A DNA stretch of 64,000 nt, taken from assembly GCA_023974075.1 (NCBI GenBank), contig JAMFTG010000306.1:80496-144495 (forward strand), given 5' to 3'. Made by a program: the position numbers and the translations under genes. Of the stretch, positions 40,654-53,242 are shown piece after piece. This DNA is from Chaenocephalus aceratus. Its lineage: Eukaryota; Chordata; Actinopteri; Perciformes; Channichthyidae. The notes below the pieces were generated by a model. It was not told the DNA's origin, ran no database searches, and worked only from the letters and a program-made list of their open reading frames with translations. The stretch's first letter is position 1; each line of letters begins with the position of its first letter.

Positions 40654-41429
40654 TTCCTCTTGTGAGACTTTTTCCTGGTTCTCACCTGGCGTCAACATGA
40701 GATCTGTATCAGGAAGGCTTATTTGGATAATGACCTCTGAGCAAAGGCCTTTGCATTCACACCTGGCTTTAAAAAGAGTTGTCGTTATTTTAATGTTGCT
40801 TGTGTTGCAGTTGAATTTCAATATGCAAATGTGAAGGCCCGGAGGTAAAGAAGTAGAGCTGCTTTGAATGGGCTCCTGGTGGCACCAAGGCAACGCTTGA
40901 AATTGATGGATAAATGAAAAAGACATGCAACTGGATAAATAAAACATATAGCGGAATTGTTTTTAGCTTACATATGTGTTCTGTGTATTTTCTAAGTAAT
41001 TGCTGTTGTCCCAAAAAAAAATTCTTATGTACTTTTAGTTATTTTATTTTAAAAAAATTAAGAAAAACGTGCTTTTGGTTGAACATGTTGTGTATTAATC
41101 TCAATAAAAATGTGATCACAAAAAAACATATAGTGGAAAGACTCAATAAAACTGTACTTTGTTCCGTCTCAGTTTTAAATTCATCCACGGACAGAAAGGA
41201 GACGATACATTTTCAAACCTGGATAACAAGAACACTTTAAAGTAGATGTAATGGCTGACTCAGCACTTTCTCAGCTTGAGCTAATGTTAGCATCACAGAC
41301 GGCTAATCCCTGCAAGTCTTGATTCAGGGCTTTTCAGACGATAAGCTTCTAACAGTGATGAGAAGCTTTAACTCGAATATTCATCTTCCTGTTCCCCAAC
41401 GACCAGCTGTCAGTTATTTAAACTCTAAG
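40654..41429. other. Intron, nothing recognised
   Basis: AT-rich intronic DNA without identified repeats. Confidence 0.5.
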
Positions 41430-41752
41430 ACTGAAGAGATGGGAGTTAAATACTTGATGGGAAATATCAGCTAGATGTCTTGGAAATAGACGACAACCCA
41501 CTGTTTTGTGTTAAAAAGATACAGGCGATTATTTTCAAGTGTATTCATTCATATAAAACGTCATCTGCATACAAGGAGACCGTTAACTGAAACAAGAGCT
41601 AATGTTTGGTCAATTTCAATAATTAACGTCATAAAATAATGTTTTTTAAATGCTGTAAGTAACAAGAAAATTCTTCAATCTCTAATAACTTGTATGAAAA
41701 CTTTTATAGTGTCCGTTGGTTGAAAGAAAAGTTGATATTTGAGCCCCAGACT

Positions 41753-41789
<37 letters not shown>

Positions 41790-42141
41790 CTAGGTATATA
41801 GACCTAGGACTGAAGAGATGGAATTTAAATACTTGTATACATGATGGGAAATATCAACTAGATGTCTTAGAAATAGACGACAACCCGCTGTTTTGTGTTA
41901 AAAAGATACAGGCGATTATTTTTGAAATAAATAGTAACGTCATCTGGACAAGGAGACCGTTAACTGAAACAAGAGCTAATGGTTTGGTCAATTACAAGAA
42001 TTAACGTGGCTTTTTTTAATGTTGTTTGCAAAATAAAGTAACTAGAAAATCCGTCTACCTCCAACAGCTTGCTGGGAAAAGTGTAAGAATGTGTGTTCGG
42101 GTGAAACAGTGACAAAAAAGTTGATATTTGAGCCTCTAGAC
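41430..42141. repeat. Tandem duplication of about 380 bp
   Basis: 41430-41757 and 41811-42141 align along their length: shared words include GAAATAGACGACAACCC, AAAAGATACAGGCGATTATT, AAGGAGACCGTTAACTGAAA and AAAAGTTGATATTTGAGCC. Differences and small indels are frequent, so it is not recent. A (GA)n tract at 41755-41788 sits between the copies. The element at 42141 starts just where the second copy ends. Confidence 0.9.
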
Positions 42142-43176
42142 AAGTGGTTCTCAAACTGTTTCTGTCAGGCCCCCCCAAAGTCACCCCCCCCCCCCCAACA
42201 CAAATAGTCACGCTCAGTGGCGGCGCCAAAGATTTATTTTGGGGGTGCTGTGGGGTAGCTTGACGTTTCATAGAGGGTGCTCAAACATTTAGGGTTTCCC
42301 ATGAATGTACCGGTCGCTACAGAGGAATGTTCTACTGCAACAATCCCCACGCACACACAGTGTGACCGTTACAATGAAGGCTCGAGGCATATAGGTGTAA
42401 GCAGGGGTAAAGTGCTATTTTTATAGGTGTTGTGTGGACCTCACATAGGGGGGTCCGGGGGCAAGCTCCCCCGGGAAGATTTGTTTTTAAATATTGAAGT
42501 TGAAAGCATCAATCTGGTGCACTTTGAGAGCAACATGAAGAGATCTATGGATACATCTCTCAACATCAGATGAAACTGACCTGGAAACAGATTTACTTTT
42601 TCTTTATGGATATTTTACAAATCACTCCCTTTTAAACTTTATTCTTGTTTTACTGACATAGTATTTCATACCCGTTTTTCATTTATTCTCTTATTTTTTT
42701 ATAACTATAATGATCATATAAAGGTGTGCCTCGGAAATAATTGTTTACATTAATGGTGACCAAAACGTTTGAGACCCACTGAGATAACGCTGAGAGTCCT
42801 TCAGCTCACTGAGCCTCTCAGTCTGACAGCAGAGGACTCTCCTCCACCTTGTTGTTGAAAAAACTCCTTATATCTGTTAGCGTAGCTCGCTAGCACCAGA
42901 AGCTAACAACAACGATCTCCGGTACCGGTGCGCTCTCTCTCTCTCGTGCACAAAATGGCTCGCTCCACACACACAGAGCCGAGCTTTAATGAAACAGAGA
43001 CCCAGACGTAATAGTATACTGTACTGCATCATATTATGTTCGAATCAATAATTTTCCAAATTATGATTTTTATTTTTTTAATAACCATTTTTCCTCCTGG
43101 TCTCTCGCGCCCCCCCCTGTCATGCCTCTGCGCCCCCCCCGTCATGCCTCTGCACCCCCCACCTTGAGAACCACTG
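42141..43176. mobile_element. hAT-like element with GTGGTTCTCAA ends
   Basis: Ends CAAGTGGTTCTCAAACTG and CCTTGAGAACCACTG, the termini of a widespread vertebrate hAT-like repeat. The interior (42440-42680) is present inverted at 51880-52110. C-runs at 42186-42197 and near 43112-43160. No clear target duplication. Confidence 0.75.
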
Positions 43177-43689
43177 CCCAAGACTGACTTCATGGTGGTG
43201 GTTTGAAATGGATGACGCAGCGTCTGCTCTCTGATGTGAAAGCACGTGCAAGAGAAGAGCTGAAACTCTGGTGTCGCGATAGCAATAAACTCCTGAAATC
43301 AAACTACGGACATTAAACCAAACAGTCTCACATTAAACCCACTCATTGTGCAGCTACGACAACAATAGCATGTCAGCATGGAGCTTTTCTGCTGTCTAAA
43401 GTGACTGAATATCCTCCTCCTCTCCATGCACTGAACTCATTGCCCCCTCCCTCCTTCCCTGGCAGGAGCCATAGTGAATGCTTAGAGAGCGCAGCTAGAC
43501 AGAATTGGTTGCGACACACAGCGTGCGGTCGCCAAACGATGAGCGGAGAAATACTCCTTCCTTGGAGAAGGGCATCTGACAGCTAAACACAACCGTTAGC
43601 TCCATTATAAGGATGCAATGTGGCGTGTTAGTTTAGATTTTAAGGCATAAATGTTGCAGGATATTTCTAAAGCGGAGAGGGCAAAATAA
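43177..43689. other. Intron, nothing recognised
   Basis: No identified element. Confidence 0.5.
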
Positions 43690-43796
43690 CACACATCCTT
43701 TACTCAAGTAGAAGTACAGATACCGTGTTTAAAAGTACTGACTAAACTTCTTTACTCAAGTAAAAGTAAAGAAGTTTGGGCTTTGAAATGTACTTA

Positions 43797-44248
43797 GAGG
43801 TCCCATGACATTTCTACTGATCATAGTTCCATTGTTGAGTCTACTAGAATAGATGTACATTGGTTTCTCCAACAGCATCTCGGTATAGTCTGTGTGTATT
43901 CTCTCTGTCCTACACGGCTTGATATGGAGAAAGAAAAAGGTTGATAAACGCAGAGAGAATTTATCCGCGATCCCAACTCATCCATTACCAACGTTCACTG
44001 CGTTTGATAGTGACGCCAATGATCCTGGTGTGAGGAGCTCCACGGATTGGTCCATTTGGGTATGGTCCCTGTACCCAGCCAGATCTCCAACGAGGCGTTC
44101 TGGGGCAGCACAGACAGGTCTTCTCTAGAGTTTTACTCGCTACAGGGTGCACTTTGAGGGTTTGTGACTGCAGACCGTTTACATGCAGAAAAAGCTTCAT
44201 AACAACAAGGGGACGGGTGAGAACCAGAAACGCATTACGTGGGACCTT
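43797..44248 (+). mobile_element. TTAA-target (Kolobok-like) MITE, unbroken relative of 13211-14566
   Basis: Ends GGTCCCATGACATTTC and CATTACGTGGGACC, with degenerate TTAG/TTGA at the borders. It shows the uninterrupted sequence at the LINE insertion site of the other copy (ACTCGCTACAGGGTGC) and lacks the 54-bp-TIR MITE. Confidence 0.8.
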
Positions 44249-44499
44249 TGAGTAAAAAGTACCCATAGCTAGCAGCTGCTTTAAAGAGTACCTGACCTCC
44301 CTGTATATCAATAGAACAATAATGTCATTGTTAGCTAATGAATGTTTCCATGCTGAACAACGGCAACATGACAACGTTTCCATTGGTCCCTCTTCTTTAG
44401 AGAAGACCAGGAAGTGATGGATACACGGATCCTGTTCCAACCAATAGGCACGCAGTGACTCTAAAGAATAATGACCACGCACCAAACACACATTCAGAC

Positions 44500-45135
44500 T
44501 AGGGATGCCAGCGATTATTCGAATATTCGTTACAGTCTCCATAATCGAATATTATTTTTAAAAATCGATTTTATTTATATATTTTTTTATTATTTATGTA
44601 TTTTTTTTTTTCTGGCTTAGTTTCAACCAAAATATATATAAATATATATATGCTAATAATAGTAATAGTATTAATAATTGTAAATGGCCATTGGTCACAC
44701 CACCAGTTTGTTTTACTGTAAACTTGGAGGAAGCCTGCGTGCAGCGCAGACTGCTGCTGCAGCAGCTACACACCGACCCCACCCCCCCTCTCCCTCACAC
44801 TGACACCCCCCCCCCCCCCTCCCTCACACGTGCGACTAAAGATGAACAAAGCGGCAGGTAAAAAGAGTTCCTCCTCGTGGAACTACTTCGAACTTACAAG
44901 TCCAAAGGAAGTTAAATGCAAGCTCTGCGAAAAGACGTTGGTCGATCACAGCTCAACCTCAACAATGCGTTCGCATTTGAGTGCGAAGCACGCCAAAGAG
45001 GTTACAGAGAAAGACGCAGCACAGCCGACCATTACCAACTTCACTTCAAGGCCACGTCGTTGTGATGACATGCTTGTTTGTTGTTTGTCCTGTTAAACAT
45101 GTTCCAGTAAAGAAAACAACGGAATTCCTTTTGTC
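44500..45135 (+). mobile_element. hAT element (BED family), 3' end missing
   Basis: Starts TAGGGATGCCAGCGATTATT like 57877-58579 and runs parallel to it through the BED region and GAAAACAACGGAATTC, then diverges before the right terminal repeat and leads into the 37-bp array. Confidence 0.85.
44842..45096 (+). pseudogene. hAT BED-finger fragment, ligands intact
   Basis: Open frame MNKAAGKKSSSSWNYFELTS, then a complete BED signature: CKLCEKTL (CxxC) and MRSHLSAKH (HxxxxH). It stops after about 85 codons, with no catalytic domain. Of the BED copies of this family in the window, this is the only one with all four ligands in one frame. Confidence 0.88.
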
Positions 45136-45168
45136 TGAGTTTTTTTTTAAAGGAACCAGCTGTTTGGA

Positions 45169-47138
45169 ACATGAGAGAAGTAGAAAGTACAGGTATTTGT
45201 GTTCAACATGTAAGAAGTAGAAAGTACAGGTATTTGGGTTCAACATGAGAGAAGTAGAAAGTACAGGTATTTGTGTTCAACATGTAAGAAGTAGAAAGTA
45301 CAGGTATTTGGGTTCAACATGAGAGAAGTAGAAAGTACAGGTATTTGAGTTCAACATGTAAGAAGTAGAAAGTACAGGTATTTGGGTTCAACATGTAAGA
45401 AGTAGAAAGTACAGGTATTTGAGTTCAACATGTAAGAAGTAGAAAGTACAGGTATTTGAGTTCAACATGTAAGAAGTAGAAAGTACAGGTATTTGTGTTC
45501 AACATGTAAGAAGTAGAAGTACAGGTATTCTGTTCAACATGTAAGAAGTAGAAGTACAGGTATTCTGTTCAACATGTAAGAAGTAGAAAGTACAGGTATT
45601 TCTGTTCAACATGAGAGAAGTAGAAAGTACAGGTATTTGAGTTCAACATGTAAGAAGTAGAAAGTACAGGTATTTGAGTTCAACATGTGAGAAGTAGAAA
45701 GTACAGGTATTTGAGTTCAACATGTAAGAAGTAGAAAGTACAGGTATTTGAGTTCAACATGTGAGAAGTAGAAAGTACAGGTATTTGAGTTCAACATGTA
45801 AGAAGTAGAAAGTACAGGTATTTGAGTTCAACCTGTGAGAAGTAGAAAGTACAGGTATTTGAGTTCAACATGTAAGAAGTAGAAAGTACAGGTATTTGTG
45901 TTCAACATGTAAGAAGTAGAAAGTACAGGTATTTGAGTTCAACATGTAAGAAGTAGAAAGTACAGGTATTTGAGTTCAACATGAGAGAAGTAGAAAGTAC
46001 AGGTATTTGAGTTCAACATGTAAGAAGTAGAAAGTACAGGTATTTGAGTTCAACATGTAAGAAGTAGAAAGTACAGGTATTTGAGTTCAACATGTAAGAA
46101 GTAGAAAGTACAGGTATTTGAGTTCAACATGTAAGAAGTAGAAAGTACAGGTATTTGTGTTCAACATGTAAGAAGTAGAAAGTACAGGTATTTCTGTTCA
46201 ACATGTAAGAAGTAGAAAGTACAGGTATTTCTGTTCAACATGAGAGAAGTAGAAAGTACAGGTATTTGAGTTCAACATGTAAGAAGTAGAAAGTACAGGT
46301 ATTTGAGTTCAACATGTGAGAAGTAGAAAGTACAGGTATTTGAGTTCAACCTGTGAGAAGTAGAAAGTACAGGTATTTGAGTTCAACATGTAAGAAGTAG
46401 AAAGTACAGGTATTTGTGTTCAACATGTAAGAAGTAGAAAGTACAGGTATTTGAGTTCAACATGTAAGAAGTAGAAAGTACAGGTATTTGAGTTCAACAT
46501 GAGAGAAGTAGAAAGTACAGGTATTTGAGTTCAACATGAGAGAAGTAGAAAGTACAGGTATTTGAGTTCAACATGTAAGAAGTAGAAAGTACAGGTATTT
46601 GAGTTCAACATGTGAGAAGTAGAAAGTACAGGTATTTGAGTTCAACCTGTGAGAAGTAGAAAGTACAGGTATTTGAGTTCAACATGAGAGAAGTAGAAAG
46701 TACAGGTATTTGTGTTCAACATGTAAGAAGTAGAAAGTACAGGTATTTGAGTTCAACCTGTGAGAAGTAGAAAGTACAGGTATTTGAGTTCAACATGTGA
46801 GAAGTAGAAAGTACAGGTATTTGTGTTCAACATGTAAGAAGTAGAAAGTACAGGTATTTGAGTTCAACATGTGAGAAGTAGAAAGTACAGGTATTTGAGT
46901 TCAACCTGTGAGAAGTAGAAAGTACAGGTATTTGAGTTCAACATGTGAGAAGTAGAAAGTACAGGTATTTGAGTTCAACATGTAAGAAGTAGAAAGTACA
47001 GGTATTTGTGTTCAACATGTAAGAAGTAGAAAGTACAGGTATTTGAGTTCAACATGTAAGAAGTAGAAAGTACAGGTATTTGTGTTCAACCTGTGAGAAG
47101 TAGAAAGTACAGGTATTTGAGTTCAACATGTAAGAAGT
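45169..47138. repeat. 37-bp minisatellite, about 53 copies (array 1)
   Basis: Unit GTAGAAAGTACAGGTATTTG, then AGTTCAACATGTAAGAA. Variant positions: GAGTT/GTGTT/GGGTT/CTGTT, and TGTAAG/TGTGAG/TGAGAG/CTGTGAG. Mostly perfect length. The same unit forms array 2. Confidence 0.97.
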
Positions 47139-47250
47139 CAAAGTAAAAAGTCGTCAGAAAAAGTTGCAGTGGAGTAAAGTACTGATACCAGAAACATGTA
47201 CTGAAGTACAGTAACGAAATATTTGTACTCCACTACTTCCCACTTCTGTT

Positions 47251-48549
47251 ATAAAGTAATATTGTCCTGGGGCAAAGCTCGTTTTAGGTGGATATTAACT
47301 ACGAAACTAGCCTTGTGTTTTGGAAAAGAAACGGGCAATACACTCCGTGCCAATATTATTCAATGCTATATTATGATTTAAAATATTTTAATAATAACTA
47401 CTAAAAGAAACCAGTGCCATATGCATAAAATATGCGAAAAAGGTTAACAATTGAATATCTATTCTCACCTTGATTAACATCAAACAAAGGCACTACTTTC
47501 TGTACAATCTTACCCTGTCTGCCAAAAATCTTTGTTTGTTAGCTTGCAATACAAAATGCATAAATAAATGCGTTTGAATTGCATGTAGAAGGAAGAATAG
47601 CTAATGCTTCATGCTATCGCTAATGCAAATCCTTGTTAAGGCATCCGAATGCAGGTTGTTTTAAGTAGATACCGTTTCCCAAAACATCAAGTGACTAGAT
47701 ATTTCCTCCATGATATAAATATGTAATAAATACTATCCCAAGCCCTTTTCTTTGTAATGCAGCCTATCCCGAGATCCTCCAGTTGCTGACGCCGCCCTTC
47801 ACCTCTTTTGGCTTGCGTTGAAACCCCTCCTCAGTGTTTTCCTGCTGCTCTCGTCCATGACCTTGTAGGCCTCCGGTGTTTGGCCCCTGCCAAGTTTTGA
47901 GTGTCCCCGTCTGTGAGGCGAGGGAATGTGTTAATGGGGGAAGGGAGGGTGTTGTTTTGGGTTTTCATGGATGGATTACGTCACTGTGAGGCCCGGAGGA
48001 ATGCTGAGCTGTCAGATGGTGAATGTTACCGGCCTGAAGAGGCGCTCGGACCAGAAACACTGGCACACATATCCGTGGGTCCTCAAGACATGTCGTAGTG
48101 TTACTAATGTGTTTCATGCAGGACATATCCAGACGCTTGAGTGTTACAATCAGGTTTTACCTACTTTAAAAACACTGCATTAGGATGCCTTAACAATGAT
48201 TCACATTAGCTATCCTTCCTGGTGTCATACCTATGTATTAAAGCATTTTATATAGCTAACACTGGCCCAAATATCAAGCTTGTCCTTAAGGTTAAAGGTT
48301 CAAAGTTGGTTTATTTATATAGGACATTTTAAGACAGAGGCAATTCAAAGTGCTTCACATAGGCATTTACCACATAATTCAAAAACAAAACAAAAACAAA
48401 AAAGGACAATTCATAAAAGCGATAAAATACTGTCTGCAGCTAAAAGTGCAATCATGAGGTTCACATCAGAACTAGCTTTTTACTTGTGCAATTCACAGGA
48501 AAAAAACTGCTTAAAAGGGGAATTAAATATATATTACAACTAATATGCA
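47251..48549. repeat. Intron with an inverted pair of a dispersed repeat
   Basis: 47475-47750 and 48090-48260 are inverted relatives (GTTAAGGCATCC against GGATGCCTTAAC; AGGAAGAATAGCTAATG against its complement), and the first also matches 36225-36440. 48290-48370 (TTGGTTTATTTATATAGGAC, AATTCAAAGTGCTTCACAT) is an inverted LINE 3' end. The rest is unassigned. Confidence 0.65.
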
Positions 48550-48690
48550 GAGATGGCAAAAGTACACACATCCTTTACTCAAGTAGAAGTACAGATACTC
48601 GTGTTTAAAAATACTCTGGTGAAAGTAGAAGTACTGACTAAACTTCTTTACTCAAGTAAAAGTAAAGAGGCTTTGAAATGTACTTCAGTA
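48550..48690 (+). mobile_element. 5' part of the fish repeat carrying array 2
   Basis: Starts CAGAGATGGCAAAAGTACAC and contains CCTTTACTCAAGTAGAAGTA and GGCTTTGAAATGTACTTCAG. This is the same sequence as 43690-43795, but here it runs straight into the 37-bp units, showing the undisturbed junction. Confidence 0.8.
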
Positions 48691-49798
48691 GAAAGTACAT
48701 GTATTTGAGTTCAACATGTGAGAAGTAGAAAGTACAGGTATTTGTGTTCAACATGTAAGAAGTAGAAAGTACAGGTATTTGTGTTCAACATGTAAGAAGT
48801 AGAAAGTACAGGTATTTGAGTTCAACATGTGAGAAGTAGAAAGTACAGGTATTTGAGTTCAACATGTAAGAAGTAGAAAGTACAGGTATTTGAGTTCAAC
48901 ATGTGAGAAGTAGAAAGTACAGGTATTTGGGTTCAACATGTAAGAAGTAGAAAGTACAGGTATTTGAGTTCAACGTGTAAGAAGTAGAAGTTCAGGTATT
49001 TGTGTTCAACGTGTAAGAAGTAGAAAGTACAGGTATTTGAGTTCAACGTGTAAGAAGTAGAAAGTACAGGTATTTGTGTTCAACGTGTAAGAAGTAGAAA
49101 GTTCAGGTATTTGGGTTCAACATGTTAGAAGTAGAAAGTACAGGTATTTGTGTTCAACATGTAAGAAGTAGAAAGTACAGGTATTTGTGTTCAACATGTA
49201 AGAAGTAGAAAGTACAGGTATTTGAGTTCAACATGTAAGAAGTAGAAAGTACAGGTATTTGTGTTCAACATGTAAGAAGTAGAAAGTACAGGTATTTGAG
49301 TTCAAACATGTAAGAAGTAGAAAGTACAGGTATTTGTGTTCAACATGTAAGAAGTAGAAAGTACAGGTATTTGTGTTCAACATGTAAGAAGTAGAAAGTA
49401 CAGGTATTTGAGTTCAACATGTAAGAAGTAGAAAGTACAGGTATTTGTGTTCAACATGTAAGAAGTAGAAAGTACAGGTATTTGGGTTCAACATGTAAGA
49501 AGTAGAAAGTACAGGTATTTGAGTTCAACATGTAAGAAGTAGAAAGTACAGGTATTTGTGTTCAACATGTAAGAAGTAGAAAGTACAGGTATTTGAGTTC
49601 AACATGTGAGAAGTAGAAAGTACAGGTATTTGTGTTCAACATGTAAGAAGTAGAAGTACAGGTATTTGGGTTCAACATGTGAGAAGTAGAAAGTACAGGT
49701 ATTTGTGTTCAACATGTGAGAAGTAGAAAGTACAGGTATTTGAGTTCAACATGTAAGAAGTAGAAAGTACAGGTATTTGTGTTCAACATGTAAGAAGT
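48688..49798. repeat. 37-bp minisatellite, about 30 copies (array 2)
   Basis: Same unit as 45169-47138, with its own variants (CAACGTG, GTTCAGG). It ends abruptly at GTAAGAAGTAAACTTGC without the right flank seen after array 1, so the host element is truncated on that side. Confidence 0.97.
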
Positions 49799-51150
49799 AA
49801 ACTTGCATTTCCCCATAACGATGTTGCTTAGCAACCGGCGTAAACGGACCTCCGCGCTATCAAGCAGTGAGCGTGCGTCCTGTTCAGATGACGTCAAACC
49901 CAACGGGATGCCATAAATAAACTACACAGAATCTCACTACACGCCTACGCCATGACTATATTCAGGCAGACTGTAGAACACAACCTCTTTGGACCATTTA
50001 GATACTTATTGGAAACAAGATCCAAAATGTAACACCTTGGAAAATGCCGTTTAATACTTTTTAATAGTCTTCATTTTCGCTAAATTGATTTATCAACTTT
50101 TAATACTTGTTAAGACCCCGCGGACGCCCTGACTTGTTAAGCTCCCAGACTTCAATAATAAAACGTTGAGTGTCTGACTGTCTCGTGCCAGAGTAATGTT
50201 GACCCGTCACTCTGTACAGACGTAATGTAATAAAAAGAAGCTGGTGAATATTATGTAGCCTATCGTAGCTCCTAATGCTACGAGTAAAAAGGCTGTTGGA
50301 GAGTTTCTCTGCTGCCTGTGGGAAAGAGAGGCTGGGTGCAATGCACACGGTGTATTTCCAAAGTAAATCCGTTTGATTAAAAGCCGACGTTTGACTAATG
50401 GATGCATCAGTCCACTATTTGTTTTAAACAATTCATCATGTATGTGATTGTGCTTGTAAAATGTTTGGTCTGTTGTATGATATGTTAAAGTGAAGCGACA
50501 TGATGCAACAATTGGTATATTTGTGGTTTCGCGCCACTACTTTCCCACACTGCAATACACCACTCATCAAATAATAATACGTTTTATTTCGAGGCGCCTT
50601 TCAGGACACCCAAGGTCGCCTTACAGTGCATTTAAAAGTTAAAACAGCTAAAACCAAAACACAAATTAATCGAACCGACGAGGCAATACAGCAGCATCAA
50701 AGCATAAAACAGGCAAGACAAGAGCGTGGAGTGACGGAGTGAATAAAACAGAAATAAAACAGCTTAAGTGTAACACATGCTTTTGTTATGATTACATCAC
50801 CTATGGAACATCACAAAAAGCCAGTCACCATCATTGCTAACCCAGCGAGACATTAAGCAACAATGCAGACACAGAAACAAAGCTAATATTCGGTTAGCTG
50901 CCTTGCCTCTGTTCCACACCAGCAATCCCCCCTTTCCTTACGAGTGGTATTCACATGTCCACGCTCTGGTGATTCTAGCAGCACGGCTAACGAAGCTAAC
51001 AGCTAACTGAGCTGAGCTGAGATCAAATGTACTTTATTGATCCCAATTTGGGAAATGTCTGCGTTGCAGCAGCATAAAAAGACAAGGCATCGTACATTAG
51101 AGACACTAAAAGACTAGAAATAAACAATTCAAAATGTAAACATCTCAAAT
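49799..51150. other. Intron with an inverted LINE tail
   Basis: 50565-50650 (ATACGTTTTATTTCGAGGCG, CCTTTCAGGACACCCAAGG) is the complement of an L2-type LINE 3' end like that at 25440-25500. 51030-51065 (TGTACTTTATTGATCCCAAT) is a second short retroelement tail. Otherwise unassigned. Confidence 0.6.
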
Positions 51151-51152
51151 GC

Positions 51153-51330
51153 GGCAGTGGCTCAGTCAGTAGGGGCTTGGACTGCGAGCCGTAGCGTCGC
51201 CGGTTCAAGTCCCCGACCAGACCTGAATATGGACTGCTACTTGGAGAGGTCCCAGTTCACCTCCTGCCCTGCCGTGGTGCCCTTGAGCAAGGCACCAGAC
51301 ACCCCCATGTTCTGCCTTTTTCAAGTTTAA
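51153..51330 (+). mobile_element. tRNA-derived SINE
   Basis: A-box-like TGGCTCAGTCAGTAGGGG and B box GGTTCAAGTCCCCG, 50-60 bp apart, followed by GCCCTTGAGCAAGGCACC, a common fish SINE body motif. It is a SINE head, not a tRNA gene: there is no proper acceptor stem or terminal CCA context. Confidence 0.85.
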
Positions 51331-52345
51331 AATCCAGGGTGGAATCAACGTATATGGCCCTCGAGGTAATTTATAAACACACGCAAAAAAGAAAAAAATT
51401 AAAGAAATCTAGACTGCAAAATAACTAAAAGCGAGTGCCTGTTTTTCCTGACAACGGTCATGGTCCTTGAACACAACACGAGCCAACGTGTCATCAGGTG
51501 GTATATGCATGGGTATATGTCTCGTCTGACAGGGGTGCAGTTCTGACGGAGAGCACCAGAACGCCGCTCCGGGACTTCAACCATGGCAGTACCCATAAGG
51601 AGCCGTACACAAGCCGCAGTTTCTGCGTGGCTGTGTCTTTAGTTGAAAGCCCAGTGTCGATCTGTTCATCTGTCATACTGATCAGACAGTCAATAACTTT
51701 GTTGTTATTAGCATCTGGTTAGCTAGCTATGCTAACGAATATAAGAAGCTTTTTCTCCAACAGTGAGGTAAAGGCACATCTTTATATGATCATTATAGTT
51801 ATCAAAAAACAAGAGAATAAAGTAAACGGGTATAAAATACTATATGACAGTAACAAAAAGTTGTTATTAATAAACAAGAATACAGTTTGAAAGGAGAGTG
51901 ATTTGTAAAATATCCATAAAGAAAAAGTAAATCTGTTTACAGTTCTGTTTCATCTGGGTGTTGAGAGATTATCCATAGATCTCTTCATGTTGCTCTCAAA
52001 GTGCACCACATTGATGCTTTCAACTTCAATATTTAAGAAAAAAAAAAATCTTCCCGTGGGAGCATGCCCCCGGACCCCCCTAGAGGAGGTTAGGTCCCCC
52101 CCACTTAAATCATGTCCACATGGATAGGAAACTAAATACATTTGCACACATCTTGTGTCCATATCTTTCTGTTTTGGTGGTCACGCCACAACCGTGGTTC
52201 AGAGGTTGCTTTTTCTTTGCACAGCATGAAAGAAAGGCCAAATGAATGGGCTGTGATTTTTAAGCAGAGGTCAATCATTTGTACGGCCCTCGGAGGATGT
52301 TGAAAGAATTGAAATGGCCCTTGAGAGGAAAAAGGTTCCCCACCC
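51331..52345. repeat. Mixed dispersed-repeat fragments
   Basis: 51605-51680 matches 2045-2115 (GGCTGTGTCTTTAGTTGAAA). 51880-52110 is the inverted relative of 42440-42680 (TTTGTAAAATATCCATAAAG, CTCTTCATGTTGCTCTCAAA). 52255-52345 ends GGTTCCCCACCCCTG, another transposon terminus. Confidence 0.65.
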
Positions 52346-53234
52346 CTGATCTAAAGATATGACCGTGGATGGAAATGTTTCCCTTTCTTTCCGATGTTTT
52401 AGAAACCAAACTATGGATCTAGAAATCAATCGGCGGATCATTGAGAATGAAGATCATCGCCAATAACAACATGATATTGAAGCTTTCAATGCTTTGCTTA
52501 AACTGAGAACAGAGACCAAATAGCTGTTTCATTGTGGTTCATCTTGAGCAGAAAAGCATCCTCAAAGGTAGCATGGGAGGAGAGCTAATGCCGAAACACA
52601 GCGTGACATACGGAGCCTCTTTTCGTTTGGTGAGAGGGCTCATCTGAGGACACTCGGGTGTTTATCAAAACACGATAACTACGCCCATACAACACGTGTT
52701 TTCTTGCTGCTGTTTTGCAACCATTTATTGTGCAATGGATGTCACTACACTACACTTCATAAAACATCAACTCTAAGCAGTAGGAAACAGAGGACGCTGG
52801 CTCACTAGAAAGGAAGGTCATGAGGAATCTAAATGCTGCACAGAATAAAAAACACAATCATTGAGAACAAGAGCCAGCATTCATTAATTCAGCTTTCTTT
52901 TCTTAAACAAGTACAAACTGACATCAGGCCGGTCATAAACCCATTTTTAATACCATATCCTTATCACACGAATCCCTTCAGAAATCTGATATTACTTAAA
53001 TTATTTAGCTTGCCGGTTCTAGCTCTGCTACAAAAAGTATTTTATCTGATCATGTGCTGGTGCTCGCTGCGCAATGTGCACAGAGCTGAACATTTGAAAA
53101 CTTCCTCACGTACCATGAGCTAGTTTACCAACACCACATATATATATATATATATATTGATATATAAATGAAACGAAAACTCAAACTATGACAGCTTTCA
53201 AGTCATTAAAAGCACCTAAAAGAAGCATTTATAC
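52346..53234. other. Intron, nothing recognised
   Basis: No repeats or coding signals identified apart from a (TA)n at 53138-53160. Confidence 0.5.
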
Positions 53235-53242
53235 ATATTTAC

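Larger units (their letters stand above)
43690..47250. mobile_element. Composite nest around a transposon with an expanded 37-bp array
   Basis: The left part (43690-43795: CCTTTACTCAAGTAGAAGTA, TTTGAAATGTACTT) and right part (47140-47250: AGTACAGTAACGAAATATTT, CCACTACTTCCCACTTCTG) are the ends of a common fish DNA repeat; its left part recurs at 48550-48690. Between them sit a TTAA-target MITE (43797-44248), a hAT fragment (44500-45135) and the 37-bp array (45169-47138). Confidence 0.75.

Noticed and set aside
45169..47138. CRISPR-like 37-bp periodic repeat
   Set aside because: No spacers; the full unit is repeated, within a DNA transposon.
51153..51225. Possible tRNA gene with A and B boxes
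   Set aside because: Acceptor arm does not pair properly and a SINE body follows; best read as a tRNA-derived SINE head.
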